Shown: one piece after another, positions 59,362 through 64,000 of the stretch
Position numbering within the stretch: the first letter of the stretch is position 1
Layout of the letters: every line of letters begins with the position of its first letter
Source of the DNA: Lachnospira pectinoschiza
Lineage (GTDB): Bacteria > Bacillota > Clostridia > Lachnospirales > Lachnospiraceae
Assembly (NCBI RefSeq): GCF_900103815.1
Contig: NZ_FNHZ01000001.1
Coordinates: forward strand, 620,001 to 684,000
Reading direction: 5' to 3'
Length of the DNA: 64,000 nt
Notes under the pieces: model-generated
What the model saw: the letters and a program-made list of their open reading frames with translations, nothing else
What the model was told of the DNA's origin: nothing
Database searches by the model: none
Position numbers and translations under genes: made by a program

Positions 59362-62300
59362 ATGGCTTTACAGCTCATTTTTGGCGGCTCAGGTGCCGGT
59401 AAGTCAACATTTATCTATCAGAAGATCATAGATGAATCTATCAAGAATCCAGAGAAGAATTACATTATTGTTGTGCCAGAACAGTATACAATGGCAATTC
59501 AGAAGAGAGTGGTAGAATTACACCCTAATAAGGGTATTTTAAATATTGATGTTGTGTCATTCCAAAGACTTGCTTTTAAGGTCTTTGAAGAGGTTGGAGG
59601 AGTTAATTTTCCAATCCTTGATGATACAGGTAAGAATTTAATTATAAGAAGAGTTTTAGAGCAGAATAAGTCTAAGATGTGCTATTTTGCTAGTAATACA
59701 AGCAATACAGGCTTTACAGAACAGATGAAGTCTGTTATTTCTGAGCTTTTACAGTATGACATTGATAAGGATAAGTTATCTAAGATTAGAGAGGATGTTA
59801 AGGGAGATACTGTCCTTAGCTATAAGCTAGAGGATATTGAACTTATCTATAATGGCTTTAAGGAATTTATTGATAAGAGCTATATAACAAGTGAAGAGAT
59901 TCTAGATGTTTTATGTCGTGTGGCTGAGAAGTCTAAGAAGCTAAAGAATACCAGTATTGTTCTTGATGGCTTTACAGGTTTTACACCAGTTCAGTACAGA
60001 CTTATTAGAATTCTTTTGAATATAACAGACATGCTTTATGTGACATTAACTGCAGATGTATCTGAGAAGATGAGTGTTTCTAAGGGTATGGAGAACATTT
60101 TCTTTATGACTAAGGATTGTATCTTTAAACTTCATGAAATCTGTGATGAAGAGCATGTGGAGATGCTTGAGGACATTAAGCTTACTAATAATTATCGCTT
60201 TAAGGATAATAAAGAATTGGCCTTCCTTGAGGCTAATTTATTTAGAAAGAAGAGGGCTTATTATAAGGATGAGGTAGAGAATATTTCTATCTATTCGGCT
60301 AATTATCCTAAGGATGAGATACATTTTGCAACTAATGAGATCCTAAAGTTAACAAGACTTTCAGGTCTTCGTTATGCGGATATTGCCATTGTTACTTCAG
60401 ATATGGAGAGCTATGGAAAGCTTACAGCTAATATCCTAGAACAGAATAATATACCTTATTTCCTTGACTATAAGAGACATGTTAGCTCTAACCCTTTAGT
60501 TGAGTTTATTCGTGCTGCCCTTGAAATTGTAACTAAGAACTTTAGTTATGATGCGGTTATGCGTTATTTAAGAACTGGCATGACAGGACTAGCAGTAGAT
60601 GACATTGATTTAATTGATAACTATATTAGAGCTCTTGGAATTAAGGGTAATAAAAGATGGGTCAATCCTTGGACTAGAAAGTTTAGAGGTCGTGTTAATG
60701 AAACTGACCTTGAAAAGTTAAATGCCCTAAGAGAAGAGATTATAAGTCCTTTAGTTAGTCTAAAGGAGAGCTTTAAAGAAGCTAATGGCAATGTCCATGC
60801 TTTAACTCTAGCCCTTTATAATTTCTTAGTGGATTCAGACAGCGAGAGAAAGATTATAGAACTTGGTAAGGATACGGATTACAGCGAGGAGTTTGAGAAG
60901 GTTTATGCTCTTGTAATTGACCTTTTAGATAAGCTTGTAGAACTTCTTGGAACAGAGAAGGTATCAATTGCAGAATACGTTAAGATTCTTGATTCAGGCT
61001 TTGAGGAAATCAAGATTGGTCTTATTCCACCAAGTAATGATTGCGTAGTAATTGGTGATATTAACAGAACAAGACTTGATAACGTTAAGATTTTATTCTT
61101 CCTTGGTGTTAATGATGGCTTAGTGCCTGCTAGATCTGATACTAGAAGTATCTTATCAGAGACAGATAGAGCAAGCCTTGAGGCAATGGATATTACTCTT
61201 TCTCCAACAAGTAGAGAGAAGGCTTTTGTTCAGCGTTTCTATCTCTATCTATTTTTAACTAAGGCATCTTCTAAGCTATATATTACTTATGCCAATAAGA
61301 ATACAGAAGGTAAGTCAATTCTTCCTTCCTATATGATTAGAACTCTTAGAAAGATGTATCCAAGGCTTGAGGTTAAGTATGGTGCGGATATTGATTACAA
61401 TAATTTCTATCTTACATTTCCAAAGTCAGACCTTAGCTTTGATGATGAGAGTGTTATTGATGCCTTGGCAGCAGCCCAGGCTCTTAGCCTATATGGCAAG
61501 GAATTAAAGGGTAGTGTAACTTCCTTTGAGGATTATGAAAGATGTCATTATGCCTATTTCCTTCGTTACGGTCTTAAGTTACAGGAAAGAGAAGAGTATT
61601 CTTTTGAAGTTAAGGATTTTGGTACCATCATTCATGGAGCTCTAGAGCACATCTCTACTGAGATTGTTAAGAGAAAACTATCTTTTACTAATCTTACTGA
61701 AGAGCAAAGACAAGAACTTGTTAAGAAGGGAATGGAGGCAGCAATCGATGAGAATGCTAAGTCACTTCTTACAGATAGCAAGAGAAGTGAGTACCTAATT
61801 AAGAGAATGACAGATATAGTGGATAGGTCTATTTGGACTATTGGTAAACATTTAGCTACAGGCCTATTTAAGCCAGATATGTTTGAAGCTGGTTTCTTAT
61901 CAGATGTAGATAAGATGCCAGATGGCGTGCGTTTTCTTATGAATGGTAAGATCGATAGAGTAGATGTTTGCGAAGATGAAGATAATCTATATGTAAGAGT
62001 TGTAGATTATAAGTCAGGTAAACAAGACCTTGATCTGTTATCTATTTACTATGGCTTAAAGATTCAGCTTATTACCTACCTAAAAGAGGCAATTGAGTTA
62101 GAGAAGAGACATTACAAGAAGAAAAATTATGTTCCTGCAGGAATTCTTTACTATAACGTGGATAATCCAATAGTAGAGGCTAATGCTAAGGATCAGGATA
62201 ATATAGATGATGCAATGCTTGAAGAGCTTAAGATGAAGGGCGTAGTTAATGACAACGAGCATGTCTATAACCTTATGGAGGACATGACAGATAAGACTAG

Positions 62301-62658
62301 CGCTATTAGTATTCCTTTAAAGCTTAAGAAGGATGGCAGCCTTGCTAAGACAAGTAAGGTAATGTCAACAAAGCAGTTAGAATTATTATCAGACTACACA
62401 ACTAAGGAGAACATAAAGAAGGCCAATGAAATCATAGAGGGTAATATTGAGATTAACCCTTATATTAGAGGCACTAAGACAGGATGTGATTATTGTCCTT
62501 ATAAGTCTATTTGTGGTTTTAGTAGTGACTTATCTAAGAAGGGCTTTAGACGATTAGCTAACTTAGAGGAGAAGCTTATTTGGCAGAATATAAAAGAGGA
62601 ACTTGGAGAATCAGAAGAAGAGGAAGGAATGAATCAAAGTGGCAAAGAGTTGGACTAG
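59362..62658 (+). CDS. addB: ATP-dependent helicase/nuclease subunit B
   Basis: 1098 residues. Walker A G-G-S-G-A-G-K-S at 8-15; inactivated helicase domains; a RecB-type nuclease with D882-Y-K884-S-G; four cysteines C728, C1042, C1045 and C1051 in the C-x-x-C-x5-C pattern for the [4Fe-4S] cluster. It pairs with AddA to resect double-strand breaks up to Chi. Start fits GGGAGG. It ends in an acidic run (E-E-E-E) and overlaps addA by 20 bases. Confidence 0.96.
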   Translation: MALQLIFGGSGAGKSTFIYQKIIDESIKNPEKNYIIVVPEQYTMAIQKRVVELHPNKGILNIDVVSFQRLAFKVFEEVGGVNFPILDDTGKNLIIRRVLEQNKSKMCYFASNTSNTGFTEQMKSVISELLQYDIDKDKLSKIREDVKGDTVLSYKLEDIELIYNGFKEFIDKSYITSEEILDVLCRVAEKSKKLKNTSIVLDGFTGFTPVQYRLIRILLNITDMLYVTLTADVSEKMSVSKGMENIFFMTKDCIFKLHEICDEEHVEMLEDIKLTNNYRFKDNKELAFLEANLFRKKRAYYKDEVENISIYSANYPKDEIHFATNEILKLTRLSGLRYADIAIVTSDMESYGKLTANILEQNNIPYFLDYKRHVSSNPLVEFIRAALEIVTKNFSYDAVMRYLRTGMTGLAVDDIDLIDNYIRALGIKGNKRWVNPWTRKFRGRVNETDLEKLNALREEIISPLVSLKESFKEANGNVHALTLALYNFLVDSDSERKIIELGKDTDYSEEFEKVYALVIDLLDKLVELLGTEKVSIAEYVKILDSGFEEIKIGLIPPSNDCVVIGDINRTRLDNVKILFFLGVNDGLVPARSDTRSILSETDRASLEAMDITLSPTSREKAFVQRFYLYLFLTKASSKLYITYANKNTEGKSILPSYMIRTLRKMYPRLEVKYGADIDYNNFYLTFPKSDLSFDDESVIDALAAAQALSLYGKELKGSVTSFEDYERCHYAYFLRYGLKLQEREEYSFEVKDFGTIIHGALEHISTEIVKRKLSFTNLTEEQRQELVKKGMEAAIDENAKSLLTDSKRSEYLIKRMTDIVDRSIWTIGKHLATGLFKPDMFEAGFLSDVDKMPDGVRFLMNGKIDRVDVCEDEDNLYVRVVDYKSGKQDLDLLSIYYGLKIQLITYLKEAIELEKRHYKKKNYVPAGILYYNVDNPIVEANAKDQDNIDDAMLEELKMKGVVNDNEHVYNLMEDMTDKTSAISIPLKLKKDGSLAKTSKVMSTKQLELLSDYTTKENIKKANEIIEGNIEINPYIRGTKTGCDYCPYKSICGFSSDLSKKGFRRLANLEEKLIWQNIKEELGESEEEEGMNQSGKELD

Positions 62659-64000
62659 TGATCAGTTATTAGCAATAACAGAACGCAATAAGAATATATT
62701 AGTATCCGCAGCAGCTGGCTCAGGTAAGACAGCTGTACTTGTTGAGCGTATTGTATCTTTGATTACAAAGGATCCTATCACAGATATTGATAAGTTTGTA
62801 GTAGTAACCTTTACAAAGGCAGCAGCAAGTGAGATGAAGGATAGAATTAGAAAGGCTTTAGAGGATTTGCTTGAGGCAGACCCTCTTAATACTAACCTTT
62901 TAAAACAGCAGACTTTACTTAATAATGCTCAGATTACAACTATTGATAGTTTTTGTCTTTGGATTATTAAGAATCATTTTTCTGAAATTAATCTAGATCC
63001 AGGCTTTAGAACTGCTGATCAGGGAGAAATTAAGCTTCTTGGGGCTGATGTTTTAGATGAGTTAATTGAGGCTCACTATGAAAGTCAGGACAAGGAATTC
63101 CTTGATTTAGTAGAGGCTTATGCAACAGGTAGAGATGACACTAAGATTAATGATTTAATTGAGAAGGTTTACGAACTTGCTAGATCTAATCCATGGCCAG
63201 ATGAATGGTATGAGCAGGTTTTAGATGTCTATAAGTCTATAGAATCTGATGGTGAGAATGCTGCCATAAGCGATTGTCTATCAAGTATTGTACTTTCTCT
63301 AGAAGGTTATAAGGATTTATATGAAGGCTTAATTGACATTTGCCAAAGACCTATGGGACCTGAAAAGTATACCTCAACAATTCAGGGAGAATTAGCGGGA
63401 ATTAATGCCTTACTTGAAACTCATAACCTTAAAGAATTTATTGAAAAATTACGACTATTTAAATTTGATAGAATGCCATCAATTCGTGTAAATGGCGATA
63501 TAGATGAATCTTTAAAGAATCAGGTTACGGAATCAAGATCAGATTTTAAGAAGTATATCGATAAGCTTAAGGAAATTTTTTCAAGAGACTATGAGGGTTT
63601 AATTGATGATGTTAAGCACTGCTATTCTTATGTGAATACAATAATCAAGCTTGCAAGAGAGTATAATGAGGCCCTATCTAAGGTAAAGAAGGATAGAGGT
63701 ATTATTGACTTTAATGATATGGAACATATGGCTCTTTCAATCCTTATAAAGAAGGAAGAGGGAGAGATTGTCTATACAGATACTGCCAATGAACTTGCAA
63801 AGAATTTCAGATACATAATGATTGATGAATATCAGGATTCTAACATGTTACAGGAAGTAATTCTAAATGCTGTTTCTACCGTAAGATTTGAAGAAGAACC
63901 AAACAATGTCTATATGGTAGGTGATGTAAAGCAGAGTATCTATAGATTTAGACTTGCCTGCCCAGACCTGTTCATTGAAAAGTATGACAGTTATAGCCCT
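62639..64000 (+). CDS. addA: ATP-dependent helicase/nuclease subunit A, 3' end missing
   Basis: 454 residues visible, open to the end of the window. The only start in frame after an upstream stop is GTG 62639, with AGGAAGG upstream and a 20-base overlap with addB. UvrD-type helicase: Q-like N-terminus W-T-S-D-Q, motif I A-A-G-S-G-K-T (25-31), F-T-K-A-A-A-S-E-M motif Ia, motif II D396-E-Y-Q-D and motif III G-D-V-K-Q-S-I-Y-R-F-R. The nuclease domain and the rest lie beyond the window. Forms the AddAB complex. Confidence 0.95.
   Translation, partial: MAKSWTSDQLLAITERNKNILVSAAAGSGKTAVLVERIVSLITKDPITDIDKFVVVTFTKAAASEMKDRIRKALEDLLEADPLNTNLLKQQTLLNNAQITTIDSFCLWIIKNHFSEINLDPGFRTADQGEIKLLGADVLDELIEAHYESQDKEFLDLVEAYATGRDDTKINDLIEKVYELARSNPWPDEWYEQVLDVYKSIESDGENAAISDCLSSIVLSLEGYKDLYEGLIDICQRPMGPEKYTSTIQGELAGINALLETHNLKEFIEKLRLFKFDRMPSIRVNGDIDESLKNQVTESRSDFKKYIDKLKEIFSRDYEGLIDDVKHCYSYVNTIIKLAREYNEALSKVKKDRGIIDFNDMEHMALSILIKKEEGEIVYTDTANELAKNFRYIMIDEYQDSNMLQEVILNAVSTVRFEEEPNNVYMVGDVKQSIYRFRLACPDLFIEKYDSYSP

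Overview
The window reads as chromosomal DNA of a low-GC, motile, anaerobic Firmicute, most likely a Lachnospiraceae-type Clostridium (Butyrivibrio/Roseburia/Lachnospira neighbourhood). This is inferred from A/T-rich codon use, strong AGGAGG-type ribosome sites, sigma-A promoters with near-perfect 17-base spacers, three methyl-accepting chemotaxis proteins, an AddAB (not RecBCD) system, type 1B PyrD with PyrK, VanZ and GT8 families, and a UBA/DUF4342-two-component operon. I see no rRNA, tRNA, CRISPR array, phage genes or transposase.

Layout. 0-1.5 kb: 3' part of a chemotaxis receptor. 1.7-6.0 kb: an operon of two PlsC-like acyltransferases flanking two GT8 glycosyltransferases plus a membrane protein, probably glycolipid or envelope-glycan synthesis. 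6.1-9.3 kb: copper operon csoR-copA with two CsoR operators and an in-frame CopZ-like module at the end of copA. 9.5-15.2 kb: receptor, Ca2+/Na+ exchanger, HD-GYP c-di-GMP phosphodiesterase with a degenerate GGDEF, and a short leucine-rich-repeat protein. 15.4-16.3 kb (minus): lipase-like hydrolase. 16.6-22.8 kb: pyrF-pyrK-pyrD, a 0.9 kb structured noncoding stretch, another receptor, then pyrE. 22.8-25.9 kb: small membrane proteins, VanZ, and an M29-type aminopeptidase with a long N-terminal extension. 26.0-29.8 kb (minus): amino-acid ABC transporter whose binding protein is fused to the permease and appears circularly permuted, preceded by a pair of ARG boxes, and a MATE exporter. 30.2-39.9 kb: three consecutive surface proteins (VWA plus MucBP-like repeats). 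40.1-42.6 kb: galactarate dehydratase and aldo-keto reductase. 42.8-45.5 kb: UBA/DUF4342 protein with a two-component system. 45.7-49.4 kb: purE-purM-purN-purD. 49.4-50.1 kb: noncoding, repeat-rich. 50.2-53.3 kb: YtrA-type GntR regulator with two ABC ATPase/membrane pairs. 53.4-58.2 kb: MarR-MATE, hisS, MATE. 58.3-59.2 kb (minus): voltage-gated-type K+ channel. 59.4-64 kb: addB and the start of addA.

Most notable points. (1) A family of nested-palindrome intergenic elements built from shared modules (14.5, 19.8, 25.9 and 38.1 kb), with a variable insert between conserved palindrome arms. (2) The permuted binding protein-permease fusion under probable ArgR control, with a terminator-like hairpin in its leader. 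(3) copA carrying an internal ribosome site and start codon that could release a free CopZ chaperone. (4) Three surface proteins that end in a shared non-LPXTG tail, one with a decayed VWA metal site and an almost identical C-terminal block.
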